From positions 1 to 64,000 of the forward strand of contig CAILVF010000013.1 in assembly GCA_903837605.1 (NCBI GenBank): DNA of 64,000 nt, in the 5' to 3' direction. Position numbers and translations under genes: made by a program. The notes below the pieces were generated by a model, which saw nothing but the letters and a program-made list of their open reading frames with translations, was not told where the DNA came from and ran no database searches. The stretch comes from an uncultured Bacteroidales bacterium. GTDB lineage: Bacteria > Bacteroidota > Bacteroidia > Bacteroidales > FEN-979. Shown here piece by piece: positions 17,455-27,342 of this stretch (positions are counted from its first letter, which is position 1; the number at the start of each line of letters is the position of its first letter).

Positions 17455-19524
17455 ATGAAAAAGCCAATAAATACAATCAAGGGATATATATCAGGTTTAA
17501 TTATCCTGATAATGATACCCGTTCTGATCACTTCCTGTAAAAAGGATTATTCGAACGGGCAGACTCCGGTTGACAATACGAAGCATATGAAAGACCTTGT
17601 GGTCTCTTCTTCCTTCAGCTGGAATACCGATCATAACGTAACCTTTGACATCTACGCAAAGGATAATCAGAACGGTCCGATCAGCAAAGTGCGTTTTGAT
17701 GTATATACAAAACAACCCACCGATGGTGGCGAATTGCTTTTCAGCGGCATTACAGGTGATGACGGGCTGTTTCATTTTATCCGTCCTATCCCCGGTTCAC
17801 TTAAACAGGTGACCGTAACCACTAAATTCTTAGGGATCGGCCGTTACAGGACCCTGGATGTTTCGGGTGATAATGCAGTTTGCATCTTCGGAGGCAAATT
17901 CCCCGATCCGGTAAGGACTAAAGCATCAATGGGTTTTACACCGGTACCCGGCATGCCCAGGGTTTATTATATGGGAACGTTTGACGGATCAGGCGTGCCA
18001 AACTATTTTGAACCGGTCAATGATGTAATTCCGGCCTCTCTTCTGTCGGATATCAATGCTTCGCTCCCCGAAGGTGTTTCAGTACCTGTTCATCATCCTG
18101 AATACCTCACTAATACGGCTCCTACGCAACTTGTTCTCCAGGAATTATGCGATGTTTATGTAACCTTTGTTTCCGAAGGCGCCGGATTCAGGAACTGTAT
18201 TGGGTTCTATACCTTTAATACAGGCACACCCCCGGCCAATGCAAGCCAGATAGATTCCATTAAAATTGTTTTCCCGAATGCATCTTCATCAGGCAGTGGC
18301 GGAGGTTTGCATGCAGGGAATAAAGTAAAGATAGGCCGTTTCCCCGCTGGCAAGACCATAGGATGGGTTGTATTTTCTGATGGATGGAACGGTAGTAATG
18401 TTACGGCAGGAAGATGGACGGTATATTCAACAAACAGCCTGAACCCGGAATCCAGTGCCAGCGAACAACGTCATATTGTATTGTTACGCAATCCAAGTCT
18501 TCATAATATCCTTTTTGGTGTTGAGGACTGGCGCAGGGATGATCATGGATCATGCGACAACGATTTTAATGATGTGGTACTGAACCTTGTATCTAACCCG
18601 GTAGAAGCTGTCGACCAGACAGATTATCCCCCGATGACACCTTCGAGCCCCGATGCTGATGGAGACGGGGTACCAGATAATCTAGATGATTATCCTCATG
18701 ACGCTTCGAAGGCCTTTAATAATTATTATCCCTCCGCAACAGGACTGGGAACCCTTGCTTTTGAAGATCTCTGGCCGCAGAAAGGTGATTATGATATGAA
18801 TGACCTGGTCGTTAATTACCGTTTTAACCAGATCACAAATTCTAGTAATAAAGTAGCAGAAATCACTGCAAAACTTATTCCGATTGCCCAGGGCGCCGGT
18901 TTGCAGAACGGTTTTGCAATCCAGATCGGAACTGCTGCAGCAAATGTTATCAGTGTGAGTGGTCATGACCTCCGTCATTCCCTGTTCACAATGTCGGGCA
19001 ACGGAACGGAAAGCGGGCAAACCAAGGCTGTCGTCCCGGTATTTGATAATGCCTACGATCAGCTTCCTTACCCGGGATCAGGGATTGGAACAAACACAAC
19101 CATTGGTGTTGTGTATGTTACTCCTCCCGAACTTAACCTTGATATTGTAATGAAGTCGGGTGGCGTGTCTATACTCGAAACCGGAACACCTCCCTATAAT
19201 CCGTTTATAGTGGTAAACCAGGTAAGAGGCCTCGAAGTGCATTTACCTGATAAAGCCCCGACGGATAAGGCCGATAACAACTATTTCGGAACTGCTGACG
19301 ATAACAGTATCCCGTCCTCAGGCAGGTACTATAAATCATCGACCAACCTGCCATGGGCGATTAATATCGGCTCGCAGTTCGCCTATCCTTCAGAAAAAAG
19401 CGAAATCACCCAGGCCTATTTGAAGTTTGCAGGATGGGCCGAGTCTTCAGGTGCTCTGAATGCCGACTGGTACAGCAATACAGGCAGCGGGTACAGGAAT
19501 AACGCCCTGATCTATACCCATTGA
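17455..19524 (+). CDS. LruC (DUF4842) domain lipoprotein
   Basis: A 689-residue predicted lipoprotein with signal peptide and lipobox LITSC. The N-terminal module starts MKDLVVSSSFSWNTDHNV and is followed by a carboxypeptidase-regulatory-like beta fold (GELLFSGITGDDGLFHF). The middle part contains a DUF4114-type segment ending FGVEDWRRDDHGSCDNDFND. A calcium-type loop DADGDGVPDNLDDYPHD then leads into the LruC/DUF4842 domain starting FEDLWPQKGDYDMNDLVV. It joins in one chain what the first unit encodes as two proteins. The start is the ATG at 17455, giving a normal signal peptide and a short leader from the predicted promoter. Surface or periplasmic location is inferred. Confidence 0.82.
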   Translation: MKKPINTIKGYISGLIILIMIPVLITSCKKDYSNGQTPVDNTKHMKDLVVSSSFSWNTDHNVTFDIYAKDNQNGPISKVRFDVYTKQPTDGGELLFSGITGDDGLFHFIRPIPGSLKQVTVTTKFLGIGRYRTLDVSGDNAVCIFGGKFPDPVRTKASMGFTPVPGMPRVYYMGTFDGSGVPNYFEPVNDVIPASLLSDINASLPEGVSVPVHHPEYLTNTAPTQLVLQELCDVYVTFVSEGAGFRNCIGFYTFNTGTPPANASQIDSIKIVFPNASSSGSGGGLHAGNKVKIGRFPAGKTIGWVVFSDGWNGSNVTAGRWTVYSTNSLNPESSASEQRHIVLLRNPSLHNILFGVEDWRRDDHGSCDNDFNDVVLNLVSNPVEAVDQTDYPPMTPSSPDADGDGVPDNLDDYPHDASKAFNNYYPSATGLGTLAFEDLWPQKGDYDMNDLVVNYRFNQITNSSNKVAEITAKLIPIAQGAGLQNGFAIQIGTAAANVISVSGHDLRHSLFTMSGNGTESGQTKAVVPVFDNAYDQLPYPGSGIGTNTTIGVVYVTPPELNLDIVMKSGGVSILETGTPPYNPFIVVNQVRGLEVHLPDKAPTDKADNNYFGTADDNSIPSSGRYYKSSTNLPWAINIGSQFAYPSEKSEITQAYLKFAGWAESSGALNADWYSNTGSGYRNNALIYTH

Positions 19525-19541
19525 GATAAAACAATATCAAT

Positions 19542-19570
19542 AAAAGCCCGGCACACTCCGGGCTTTTTTT
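19542..19570 (+). terminator. Rho-independent terminator
   Basis: Stem AAAGCCCGG/CCGGGCTTT with a six-base loop and a long T-run, directly after the LruC lipoprotein gene. Confidence 0.9.
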
Positions 19571-19634
19571 ATTGGCTGGTTTGCAGTTTATATATATTTT
19601 TACATTGATTTGAAGATATCCATCTCAACACCTT

Positions 19635-20378
19635 ATGAAAATAACCGTATTCCAGGTCCTGAATTATTCACTGATCCTTTTTGCCGCAGTACTTTTTATA
19701 AGGTATATATGGGATCTGATTTTTAATCCTGATTACCAGCCGGCTGCCTGGAAGGAAGCTAAAAATAAAGGAAAGCTGGCCGGTATCCTTCTAAGGATTG
19801 AAAAAAACTACAGGGATAAGGTAAGGTTTTTCAATTTCTGGTTCCAGGTCGAACGGCTCAGGAAAGAACAGGTACCGGGGGCTTTTGCCGAACTTGGTGT
19901 ATACCAGGGCGAAAGCGCCAGGGCTTTGCACCACATGGACCCTGATCGGAGGTTTTACCTTTTTGATACCTTCGAAGGGTTTAAGGACCAGGATCTTGCG
20001 TTTGAAAAAGGGGAAGCTGCAAGCTATACCCCAGGCAGTTTTGCCGACACTAATATTAATAAGGTATTATCAACAATTGGCGGGAACCGCAATATTCTGA
20101 TCCAGCCGGGGTATTTCCCCCAATCGGCCTTAAAGCTTGTCCAGGAGAGGTTTGCCCTGGTGAACATCGATGCCGACTTATATAACCCGACAAAGGCAGG
20201 ACTTGAATTTTTTTATCCCCGGCTGAGTCCCGGAGGGGTCATTCTGGTTCATGATTACAATTATAAATGGGAGGGTGTTTTAAAAGCGGTCGATGATTTT
20301 TGCAAAACAATACCCGAAGCCATGGTAATTATCCCCGACAGGGAGGGTACAGTAATGATCATCCGCAGTAAATTCTGA
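19635..20378 (+). CDS. TylF/MycF-type O-methyltransferase family protein, membrane-anchored
   Basis: A 247-residue protein with one N-terminal membrane helix (about 5-26) and a SAM-dependent methyltransferase domain of the macrocin O-methyltransferase (TylF) type. The SAM-site motif is FAELGVYQGESA (about 84-95), followed by FYLFDTFEGF, VNIDADLYNPT and GGVILVHDYNYKWEGV, all typical of the family. Such proteins in Bacteroidota usually methylate sugars in glycan gene sets, but nothing glycan-related adjoins this gene, so the substrate is unknown. Confidence 0.82.
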   Translation: MKITVFQVLNYSLILFAAVLFIRYIWDLIFNPDYQPAAWKEAKNKGKLAGILLRIEKNYRDKVRFFNFWFQVERLRKEQVPGAFAELGVYQGESARALHHMDPDRRFYLFDTFEGFKDQDLAFEKGEAASYTPGSFADTNINKVLSTIGGNRNILIQPGYFPQSALKLVQERFALVNIDADLYNPTKAGLEFFYPRLSPGGVILVHDYNYKWEGVLKAVDDFCKTIPEAMVIIPDREGTVMIIRSKF

Positions 20379-20397
20379 TAGCTGGAAAACAGGATCA

Positions 20398-20433
20398 CTG
20401 GATAATTGGATTACCAGATATCAAGTTATCCAG
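20398..20433. repeat. Intergenic palindrome CTGGATAA/TTATCCAG
   Basis: Perfect 8-bp arms at 20398-20405 and 20426-20433 after the methyltransferase gene, with TGG/CCA inside. No T-run follows. The gap 20379-20804 otherwise holds the rpsL promoter and leader. Confidence 0.5.
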
Positions 20434-20569
20434 ATTTCAAGTCATCTGCGCGCAGCGCAATCCTCCATCAATCATCACTGATAATCAGTATAAAAAGGGA
20501 CTTTGAGATTTTTTTTCATTCAGTTTGTAAAAAAAACATCAAATCTCTTGTTTGAAAGAAAATAAATTG

Positions 20570-20577
20570 TAATTTTG
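20570..20577 (+). promoter_or_regulatory. Promoter -7 box TAATTTTG of the ribosomal superoperon
   Basis: It matches TAnnTTTG, with a TTG 19 bp upstream that fits the -33 element. It is about 230 bp before rpsL, leaving a long leader. Confidence 0.75.
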
Positions 20578-20579
20578 CA

Positions 20580-20773
20580 CCCTCGAAAACCAGATTTGGT
20601 TTTTGAGGGGATACTAAGCCGAAATTAGTAAGGAAACCTGACAAAGCGAGACATCTATAGGTTTCAACAGCAGCCGGAACGACGGTTGCAGTGAAAAAGT
20701 CTCTCTGAAGCACAGCTCTCCTTTTATATTTCAAAGCCAATATCCTTCTTTACCAGGCGCCGGTTTTAGCGCC
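20580..20773 (+). ncRNA. Structured 5' leader of the rpsL operon (unassigned RNA element)
   Basis: Five local hairpins can be drawn. (1) 20580-20592 with 20597-20609, a 13-bp stem including one G-U and a four-base loop. (2) TACTAA/TTAGTA at 20612-20617 and 20625-20630. (3) GAAACCT/AGGTTTC at 20633-20639 and 20659-20665. (4) GCAGCCG/CGGTTGC at 20670-20676 and 20683-20689 with one G-U. (5) GGCGC/GCGCC at 20756-20760 and 20769-20773. GAGAC in loop 3 (20648-20652) can pair with GTCTC at 20699-20703, a possible pseudoknot. No poly-T follows hairpin 1, so it is not a terminator. A ribosomal protein-binding autoregulatory leader is the simplest idea, not shown. Confidence 0.6.
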
Positions 20774-20804
20774 ACAAACTTGAAAAGAATTTAAACATTT
20801 CAAT

Positions 20805-21188
20805 ATGCCAACAATTTCGCAATTGGTTCGTAAAGGAAGACACAAATTGACGGACAAGAGTAAAGCTCCTGCCCTTGATTCATGTCCCCAGCGCCGCGGT
20901 GTTTGCGTGAGGGTTTACACAACCACTCCTAAAAAGCCTAACTCAGCAATGCGTAAAGTAGCACGTGTTCGCCTGACCAACGGTAAGGAAGTGAACGCTT
21001 ACATCCCCGGTGAAGGCCACAATCTCCAGGAACACTCCATCGTGATGATCCGCGGGGGCCGTGTTAAGGACCTTCCCGGTGTTCGTTACCATATTATACG
21101 TGGTGCCCTCGATACATCAGGTGTTGAAGGACGCAAGCAGCGCCGTTCGAAATATGGCGCCAAGAGGCCTAAAGAAAAGAAAGCATAA
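20805..21188 (+). CDS. rpsL: 30S ribosomal protein S12
   Basis: S12 of 127 residues, at the decoding centre of the small subunit. It starts with [12 protein letters not shown] and contains the conserved [18 protein letters not shown] stretch and the [10 protein letters not shown] loop. Lysines at the classical streptomycin-resistance positions (TPKKPNS and a later Lys-containing loop) look wild type. First gene of the superoperon, about 230 nt after its promoter. Confidence 0.98.
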   Translation: MPTISQLVRKGRHKLTDKSKAPALDSCPQRRGVCVRVYTTTPKKPNSAMRKVARVRLTNGKEVNAYIPGEGHNLQEHSIVMIRGGRVKDLPGVRYHIIRGALDTSGVEGRKQRRSKYGAKRPKEKKA

Positions 21189-21211
21189 TCACAGCTGTTA
21201 TTTAAGCGCAT

Positions 21212-21679
21212 ATGAGAAAATCAAGACCAAAGAAAAGGCTCATCATTCCCGACCCAAGGTTCAGCGACACGCTGGTGACCAAGTTCGTGAATAACATGAT
21301 GTTCAGCGGCAAAAAGAACCAGTCATACGACATCTTTTATGAAGCAATTGACATCGTGAGCGAAAAGACCAAGGAAGACGGGCTGGAGGTTTTCAAGAAA
21401 GCCCTGGCAAACGTCACTCCTTCGGTGGAGGTACGCAGCCGCCGAATCGGTGGTGCCACTTTCCAGATCCCCTCGGAAATCAGGCCTACCCGCAAGAGTT
21501 CAATCGGTATGAAATCACTGGTTGGATTTGCAAGGAAACGCCACGAGAAAAGCATGGCTCATAAACTTGCTTCCGAGATCCTTGCTGCTTACAAGGAAGA
21601 AGGTGCCGCTTTCAAAAGGAAAGAAGACACTCACCGTATGGCAGAAGCCAACAAAGCTTTTTCACATTTCAGATTTTAA
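21212..21679 (+). CDS. rpsG: 30S ribosomal protein S7
   Basis: S7 of 155 residues, a primary 16S rRNA binder that nucleates the small-subunit head. It opens with MRKSRPKKR and keeps the family segment [16 protein letters not shown]. It lies 23 bp after rpsL. In E. coli S7 represses the str operon by binding between rpsL and rpsG; here that gap is very short, so if S7 control exists it would have to use another site such as the leader (inference). Confidence 0.98.
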   Translation: MRKSRPKKRLIIPDPRFSDTLVTKFVNNMMFSGKKNQSYDIFYEAIDIVSEKTKEDGLEVFKKALANVTPSVEVRSRRIGGATFQIPSEIRPTRKSSIGMKSLVGFARKRHEKSMAHKLASEILAAYKEEGAAFKRKEDTHRMAEANKAFSHFRF

Positions 21680-21713
21680 CAATAAACCCGAACCCGGAAC
21701 AATATATTAATTA

Positions 21714-23819
21714 ATGCCCGAGCAAACAAAACATACGCGCAACATTGGCATTATGGCTCATATCGACGCCGGTAAGACGACGACGACCGAGCGTATATTG
21801 TATTATACCGGGAGCAATTATAAGATGGGCGAGGTGCACGACGGTACTGCTACTATGGACTGGATGGTCCAGGAGCAGGAACGCGGGATCACCATCACCT
21901 CGGCCGCTACAACCGTATATTGGGATTTTAACAACCAGCAGTACCGGATCAATATCATTGATACTCCCGGTCATGTGGATTTTACTGTTGAGGTAGAGAG
22001 GTCGCTCAGGGTTCTCGACGGCGCTGTCGCTTTATTCTGCGCTGTAGGCGGAGTGGAACCCCAGAGTGAAACGGTTTGGAAACAGGCCGACAAATACCAT
22101 GTTCCCCGCCTGAGCTATGTTAATAAAATGGACCGTACCGGTGCCGATTTCTTTAAGGTTGTTGACCAGATAAAGGATAAACTTGGCGCCAAACCAATTC
22201 CCGTTCAGCTTCCGATAGGAGCTGAGGAGGATTTTCTGGGTATTGTCGACCTGATCTCCGCAAAAGCCTATTCCTGGGACGAAACTTCCCTGGGTAAGGA
22301 ATATTTTGAGATCCCCGTTCCCGAAGATATGAAGGAAATTGTTGCCGAATACCGCAGCAAACTTATAGAAGGCGCCGCTGAGGAAAGCGAGGAACTTCTC
22401 CATAAATTCCTGGAAAACCCTGAATCGATCACCGAAGAAGAAATTGTTGCCCAGATTCGCAAAGCTACCATCCAGAACAGGATCACCCCTGTTATCTGCG
22501 GGGCATCCTTTAAAAATAAAGGCGTTCAGACCCTGATCGACAGTATTGTCAGGTTCCTCCCTTCTCCATATGATATGCCTCCAATCAAAGGCATCAACCC
22601 TTTTACCGGAAAAGAAGAAGAACGCCATCCCGATCCGGAAGAACCGTTCTCGGCACTTGCTTTCAAGATCGCAACTGATCCCTTTGTGGGCAGGATTGCT
22701 TTTTTTCGCGTTTACTCGGGTGCGCTCAATGCCGGTGAAGTGGTGTTGAATGCCAATACAGATAAAAAAGAACGACTGCTTCGTATCATGCAGATGCATG
22801 CCAACAAACAGATACCCCTCAAGCGCATTGAAGCCGGGGAGATCGGGGCTGCAGTCGGTTTTAAAGAAATTCGTACGGGCGACACCCTTTGCGACCTCAA
22901 GCATCCTGTCATGCTCGAGACCATGAGTTTTCCCGAACCTGTCATCAATATGGCCATTGAGCCAAAAACACAGGATGACGTTGAAAAATTAGCCATCTGT
23001 CTTAAAAAGATGGCCGAAGAGGATCCTACTTTCCGTGTAAAAATTGATGAAGAGACCGGCCAGACCGTCATCAGCGGTATGGGTGAACTTCACCTCGATA
23101 TCATTGCCGACAGGATGAGACGTGAGTTTAACATTGATGTGAACCGCGGTAATCCCCAGGTAGCCTATAAGGAAGCTGTGGTCAATTCGGTCATGCACCA
23201 TGAAGTGTATAAGAAACAGACCGGTGGAAAAGGCCGTTTTGCAGATCTTTCAATTGAAATCTCTCCTGCCGACAAGGGTGTGAAGGGGCTTCAGTTCATC
23301 AATGATGTCAAGGGAGGGAATATTCCCCGGGAATTTATCCCTGCTATTGAAAAAGGGCTGAAATCGGGTATGTCAAACGGTCCGGTTATCGGGTTCCCGA
23401 TAGAAAGTATTAAGGTGCGTTTGCTCGACGGTGCCTTTCACAGTGTTGACTCTGATGCTTTATCGTTCCAGATCGCTGCCGGTATAGCTTTCAGGGAAGC
23501 TACCAAAAAAGCAAAAGCTGTGATTATGGAACCGGTCATGCGCTTTGAGATCATCACCCCGAATGAGAGTATGGGTGAAGTTACCAGCGATTTGCATAAA
23601 CGCCGCGGGCATGTCGAAAGTATCGAATCCCGCATTGGAAATGCCGTTATTCATGGCAGGGTACCCCTCGCAGAAATGTTCGGGTACGTCACTACGCTTA
23701 GAAGCATTACCAGTGGAAGGGCAACTTGCATGCTTGAGTTTTTGCAATATTCGCCTGCTCCTCAGGAGGTTATGGATGAAGTATTATTTAAAATCAGAGG
23801 CTACGTGCCTGTATATTAA
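21714..23819 (+). CDS. fusA: Elongation factor G
   Basis: EF-G of 701 residues, the GTPase that drives translocation. G1 is [13 protein letters not shown]3 is [11 protein letters not shown]4 is NKMDR; the effector region has [10 protein letters not shown]. Domains II-V follow to the usual length. It lies 34 bp after rpsG and 8 bp before rpsJ, so it links the str and S10 parts of the superoperon. A tuf gene is not found here. Confidence 0.98.
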   Translation: MPEQTKHTRNIGIMAHIDAGKTTTTERILYYTGSNYKMGEVHDGTATMDWMVQEQERGITITSAATTVYWDFNNQQYRINIIDTPGHVDFTVEVERSLRVLDGAVALFCAVGGVEPQSETVWKQADKYHVPRLSYVNKMDRTGADFFKVVDQIKDKLGAKPIPVQLPIGAEEDFLGIVDLISAKAYSWDETSLGKEYFEIPVPEDMKEIVAEYRSKLIEGAAEESEELLHKFLENPESITEEEIVAQIRKATIQNRITPVICGASFKNKGVQTLIDSIVRFLPSPYDMPPIKGINPFTGKEEERHPDPEEPFSALAFKIATDPFVGRIAFFRVYSGALNAGEVVLNANTDKKERLLRIMQMHANKQIPLKRIEAGEIGAAVGFKEIRTGDTLCDLKHPVMLETMSFPEPVINMAIEPKTQDDVEKLAICLKKMAEEDPTFRVKIDEETGQTVISGMGELHLDIIADRMRREFNIDVNRGNPQVAYKEAVVNSVMHHEVYKKQTGGKGRFADLSIEISPADKGVKGLQFINDVKGGNIPREFIPAIEKGLKSGMSNGPVIGFPIESIKVRLLDGAFHSVDSDALSFQIAAGIAFREATKKAKAVIMEPVMRFEIITPNESMGEVTSDLHKRRGHVESIESRIGNAVIHGRVPLAEMFGYVTTLRSITSGRATCMLEFLQYSPAPQEVMDEVLFKIRGYVPVY

Positions 23820-23827
23820 TCATTTAT

Positions 23828-24133
23828 ATGAGCCAGAGAATTAGAATAAAACTGAAGTCTTACGATTACAACCTTGTTGATAAGTCAGCAGAGAAGATCG
23901 TAAAAACAGTTAAGGCTACCGGTGCCGTGGTTAGCGGTCCGATTCCTTTGCCCACTGACAAGAAGATCTTCACTGTTTTGCGCTCGACTTTTGTGAACAA
24001 GAAATCCAGGGAACAGTTCCAGCTCTGCACTTATAAACGCATGCTGGATATTTACAGCACGACATCGAAAACAATCGATGCACTGATGAAACTGGAGCTT
24101 CCTTCAGGAGTGGAAGTGGAGATCAAAGTTTGA
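23828..24133 (+). CDS. rpsJ: 30S ribosomal protein S10
   Basis: S10 of 101 residues, part of the small-subunit head (and the partner of NusB in antitermination). [20 protein letters not shown] and the exposed loop region with GPIPLPT are typical. It begins only 8 bp after fusA. Confidence 0.98.
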   Translation: MSQRIRIKLKSYDYNLVDKSAEKIVKTVKATGAVVSGPIPLPTDKKIFTVLRSTFVNKKSREQFQLCTYKRMLDIYSTTSKTIDALMKLELPSGVEVEIKV

Positions 24134-24176
24134 TCAAGGTGTAATTGTATTTGAACTAACGAAAAAATCGTAAGAA

Positions 24177-24806
24177 ATGTCTGGATTAATTGGAAAAAAA
24201 GTCGGGATGACCAGCATCTATGATGCAAACGGGAAGAATATTCCCTGTACTGTCATTGAAGCAGGTCCCTGTGTTGTAACACAGATCCGATCCAAGGAAA
24301 AAGAAGGTTATGATGCCATCCAGCTTGCTTTTGAGGATAAGAAAGAAAAGCATACCACAAAAGCAATGATGGGCCATTTTAAGAAAGCCGGGATAACCCC
24401 GAAGAAAGTCATTGCCGAATTTACCCGTTTTGAAGCTGACCATCAGAAGCAATTCGGGGATATTGTCAAGGTTGATATCTTTCAGGAAGGCGAATACATC
24501 GATGTGGTTGGTGTATCCAAAGGCAAGGGTTTCCAGGGTGTTGTCAAAAGGCATCATTTTCATGGTGTCGGAGAAGCGACCCATGGTCAGCATGACCGTC
24601 TCAGAGCCCCCGGTTCGGTTGGCGCATCATCATGGCCTTCAAGAGTATGGCCCGGATTAAGAATGGCCGGCCGCATGGGTGGAAAACGTGTTAAGGTGAT
24701 AAACCTTCAGATATTAAAGATAATCCTGGAAAGGAACCTTGTTCTTGTTAAAGGTGCTATTCCCGGACCTACTGGTGCATATGTAATAATTGAGAGATGG
24801 AAATAA
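24177..24806 (+). CDS. rplC: 50S ribosomal protein L3
   Basis: L3 of 209 residues, an early assembly protein near the peptidyl transferase centre. [10 protein letters not shown] at the start and the long [13 protein letters not shown] loop with a Gln that is the methylation target in E. coli are present. Its 3' end overlaps rplD by 10 bp. Confidence 0.98.
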   Translation: MSGLIGKKVGMTSIYDANGKNIPCTVIEAGPCVVTQIRSKEKEGYDAIQLAFEDKKEKHTTKAMMGHFKKAGITPKKVIAEFTRFEADHQKQFGDIVKVDIFQEGEYIDVVGVSKGKGFQGVVKRHHFHGVGEATHGQHDRLRAPGSVGASSWPSRVWPGLRMAGRMGGKRVKVINLQILKIILERNLVLVKGAIPGPTGAYVIIERWK

Positions 24807-25426
24807 AAGTTTTTAATATTAAAGGAACAGAAACCGGCCGTAAAGTCAAGCTGGACGATACGGTTTTCGGGATTGAGCCCAATGATCATGCCATTTACCT
24901 GGATGTTAAGCAGCATATGGCAAACGCTCGCCAGGGTACTCATGCAACTCTCGAAAAGTCACTGGTTTCGGGCAGTACCAAGAAACTGCACAAGCAGAAA
25001 GGAACCGGCGGTTCCCGTAAGGGCAGCATCAAGAGTCCTTTGTTCCGCGGCGGAGCCCGTGTTTTCGGACCCCAGCCCAGGGATTATAATTTTAAACTGA
25101 ACAAGAAACTTAAAAAGCTTGCTCGTATCTCGGCCCTCAGCTATAAAGTTAAGGAAAGCAACCTGGTAGTGCTTGAGGATTTCACCTTTGACACCCCAAG
25201 AACCAAGAATGTAACTGAGCTACTGAAAAATTTTCAGCTCAGTGGTAAAAAGACTTTGGTGGTCGTGAACACCCCGGATGACAATCTTCTGCTTGCTGCA
25301 AGGAATCTGAAGCGGGTAAAGATCGTCCGCACTGCCGACCTGAATACTTATGAAATTCTCGACGCAAAGCAGATTTTAATGTGCGAGAGTTCGATTCCGG
25401 AAATTGTAAAGATTCATCAGAATTAA
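24797..25426 (+). CDS. rplD: 50S ribosomal protein L4
   Basis: L4 of 209 residues, lining the exit tunnel. The tunnel-loop motif [12 protein letters not shown] and FGPQPRDY are conserved. The start overlaps the end of rplC by 10 bp, suggesting translational coupling. Confidence 0.98.
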   Translation: MEIKVFNIKGTETGRKVKLDDTVFGIEPNDHAIYLDVKQHMANARQGTHATLEKSLVSGSTKKLHKQKGTGGSRKGSIKSPLFRGGARVFGPQPRDYNFKLNKKLKKLARISALSYKVKESNLVVLEDFTFDTPRTKNVTELLKNFQLSGKKTLVVVNTPDDNLLLAARNLKRVKIVRTADLNTYEILDAKQILMCESSIPEIVKIHQN

Positions 25427-25445
25427 CAATTTATTCTATAATCCG

Positions 25446-25736
25446 ATGAGAATTATTATTAAGCCTATCATTACAGAGAAAATGACCCAGCAGGGAGAAC
25501 GCCTGAACAGGTATGGGTTCTTTGTAGACCGCAAGGCAAACAAACTTCAGATCAAGCAGGCGATCAAAGACCTGTACGGAGTTGAAGTTGAAGCGATCAG
25601 TACAATGATCGTATTTGGCAAGAAAAAAAGCCGTTACACAAAAAGTGGCGTAATTTCAGGAAGGGCGACTTCCAGGAAGAAAGCCATAGTAACATTGGCA
25701 AAAGGCGAAACTATTGATTTTTACAGCAATATTTAA
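25446..25736 (+). CDS. rplW: 50S ribosomal protein L23
   Basis: L23 of 96 residues, at the tunnel exit where trigger factor and SRP dock. The start RIIIKPIITEKMT and NKLQIKQAIKDLYGVEV are diagnostic. 3 bp before rplB. Confidence 0.97.
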   Translation: MRIIIKPIITEKMTQQGERLNRYGFFVDRKANKLQIKQAIKDLYGVEVEAISTMIVFGKKKSRYTKSGVISGRATSRKKAIVTLAKGETIDFYSNI

Positions 25737-25739
25737 AAA

Positions 25740-26564
25740 ATGGCGCTTAAGAAATACAAACCAACAACACCCGGTCAGAGGTTCAAGGTTATCAGCTCAT
25801 ATGATGAGGTAACCACCATGACCCCTGAGAAGAGCCTGTTGACACCTTCAAGGAAAACCGGCGGAAGAAACAACCAGGGAAGAATGACCATGCGTTACAT
25901 GGGCGGTGGTCACAAACAGATGTACCGGCTTATTGATTTCAAGAGGGACAAGGATGACATTCCCGGTTTGGTGAAGAGTATCGAATATGATCCTAACCGG
26001 ACCGCGAGGATTGCCCTTATCACTTACAAAGACGGTGAGAAACGGTATATTGTTGCCCCTCATGGTTTAAAGGTAGGCCAGACCATCCTTTCAGGGAAAG
26101 GAGCTGCTCCCGAAATCGGGAACACTTTATTCCTCAGTGAGATTCCTTTCGGTACCGTGATCCACAATGTGGAGCTGCGTCCCGGACAGGGAGCCAAGAT
26201 GGTACGTTCGGCAGGAGCTTATGCCCAGCTGATGTCACGTGACGGCAAGTTTGCCATCATCAAGATGCCATCGGGTGAAACACGTATGATATTGCAGACA
26301 TGCAAAGCCACTATCGGCATGGTTTCGAACACCGACCACAGCCTTGAGAAGCATGGTAAAGCCGGCCGTAAACGCTGGCTGGGCCGCAGGCCGAGGAACC
26401 GTGGCGTTGCCATGAACCCGGTTGACCATCCAATGGGTGGTGGTGAAGGCCGTGCTTCAGGCGGGCACCCGCGTTCACGCAAGGGTATGCCGGCTAAGGG
26501 ATACAAGACCCGTTCGAAAAAGAAGCAGTCGAACCAGTACATCATTGAAAAACGGAAAAAGTAA
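25740..26564 (+). CDS. rplB: 50S ribosomal protein L2
   Basis: L2 of 274 residues, needed for subunit association and peptidyl transfer. [16 protein letters not shown] near the start and the highly conserved [18 protein letters not shown] close to the C-terminus (with the critical His) are visible. Confidence 0.98.
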   Translation: MALKKYKPTTPGQRFKVISSYDEVTTMTPEKSLLTPSRKTGGRNNQGRMTMRYMGGGHKQMYRLIDFKRDKDDIPGLVKSIEYDPNRTARIALITYKDGEKRYIVAPHGLKVGQTILSGKGAAPEIGNTLFLSEIPFGTVIHNVELRPGQGAKMVRSAGAYAQLMSRDGKFAIIKMPSGETRMILQTCKATIGMVSNTDHSLEKHGKAGRKRWLGRRPRNRGVAMNPVDHPMGGGEGRASGGHPRSRKGMPAKGYKTRSKKKQSNQYIIEKRKK

Positions 26565-26582
26565 CAGCAAATCAATCAGATT

Positions 26583-26861
26583 ATGAGCAGATCGCTTAAA
26601 AAAGGCCCTTTTATCCACTATAAGCTGGAAAAGAAAGTTATAGATGCTGTGGAAACCAAGAAAAAGACCGTCATAAAGACCTGGTCGAGGGGTTCCGTAA
26701 TTTCTCCGGATTTTGTGGGGCTGACCATTGCCGTCCATAACGGGAACAAATTCATCCCTGTTTATGTCACCGAGAACATGGTTGGCCACAAACTTGGCGA
26801 GTTCGCCCCGACCCGTATATTCAGGGGGCATGCCGGTAATAAAGATAAAGGAAAGAAATAA
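26583..26861 (+). CDS. rpsS: 30S ribosomal protein S19
   Basis: S19 of 92 residues, in the head of the small subunit with S13. [10 protein letters not shown] and [14 protein letters not shown] are the family signatures. Confidence 0.98.
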   Translation: MSRSLKKGPFIHYKLEKKVIDAVETKKKTVIKTWSRGSVISPDFVGLTIAVHNGNKFIPVYVTENMVGHKLGEFAPTRIFRGHAGNKDKGKK

Positions 26862-26878
26862 AGGAAATTTTATAGATT

Positions 26879-27325
26879 ATGGGAGTCAAAAGTCGTACGA
26901 GAGCTGAGAACCGAAAGGAAGCTAAAAAGAAGACCGCTGTTGCAAGTCTTCAGAATAATCCTACCTCTCCGCGTAAAGCAAGATTAGTTGCTGACCTGGT
27001 CCGCGGAAAACGAGTGGAACTGGCCCTGAATATCCTGAAAAACACCAGCAAACAGCCGTCAGAGAAAATGCGGAAGCTTCTGCTTTCGGCAATTTCCAAC
27101 TGGCAGTTGAAAAACGAAGGATTGCGAATTGAAGATGCCGACCTGTTCGTCCAGGAGATTAAAGTAGATGTCGGACGTACACTGAAGCGTATCAATACTG
27201 CTCCTCAGGGACGTGCCCACAGGATCCGCAAGCGTTCAAACCATATCACCATCACCCTTGGCTCAAAAAGCCAGCAGGTTGAGGAGAATGTTGCAGAAGA
27301 AACAAAAGAAAGTAACAAGGAATAA
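26879..27325 (+). CDS. rplV: 50S ribosomal protein L22
   Basis: L22 of 148 residues, longer than the usual 110. The core begins around residue 22 (NNPTSPRKARLVADLVRGK), and the tunnel beta-hairpin region GRTLKRINTAPQGRAHRI is clear. A basic N-terminal extension of about 20 residues and an acidic tail (QQVEENVAEETKESNKE) are additions typical of Bacteroidota. Confidence 0.97.
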   Translation: MGVKSRTRAENRKEAKKKTAVASLQNNPTSPRKARLVADLVRGKRVELALNILKNTSKQPSEKMRKLLLSAISNWQLKNEGLRIEDADLFVQEIKVDVGRTLKRINTAPQGRAHRIRKRSNHITITLGSKSQQVEENVAEETKESNKE

Positions 27326-27342
27326 TTTAAAGGGAATTTTTA

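Noticed and set aside
20580-20609. First leader hairpin before rpsL as a rho-independent terminator
   Set aside because: No T-run follows, and it lies right after the promoter of the superoperon.
22032-22904. Long open frame on the minus strand inside fusA
   Set aside because: It is a shadow of the strongly conserved EF-G frame and matches no family I know.
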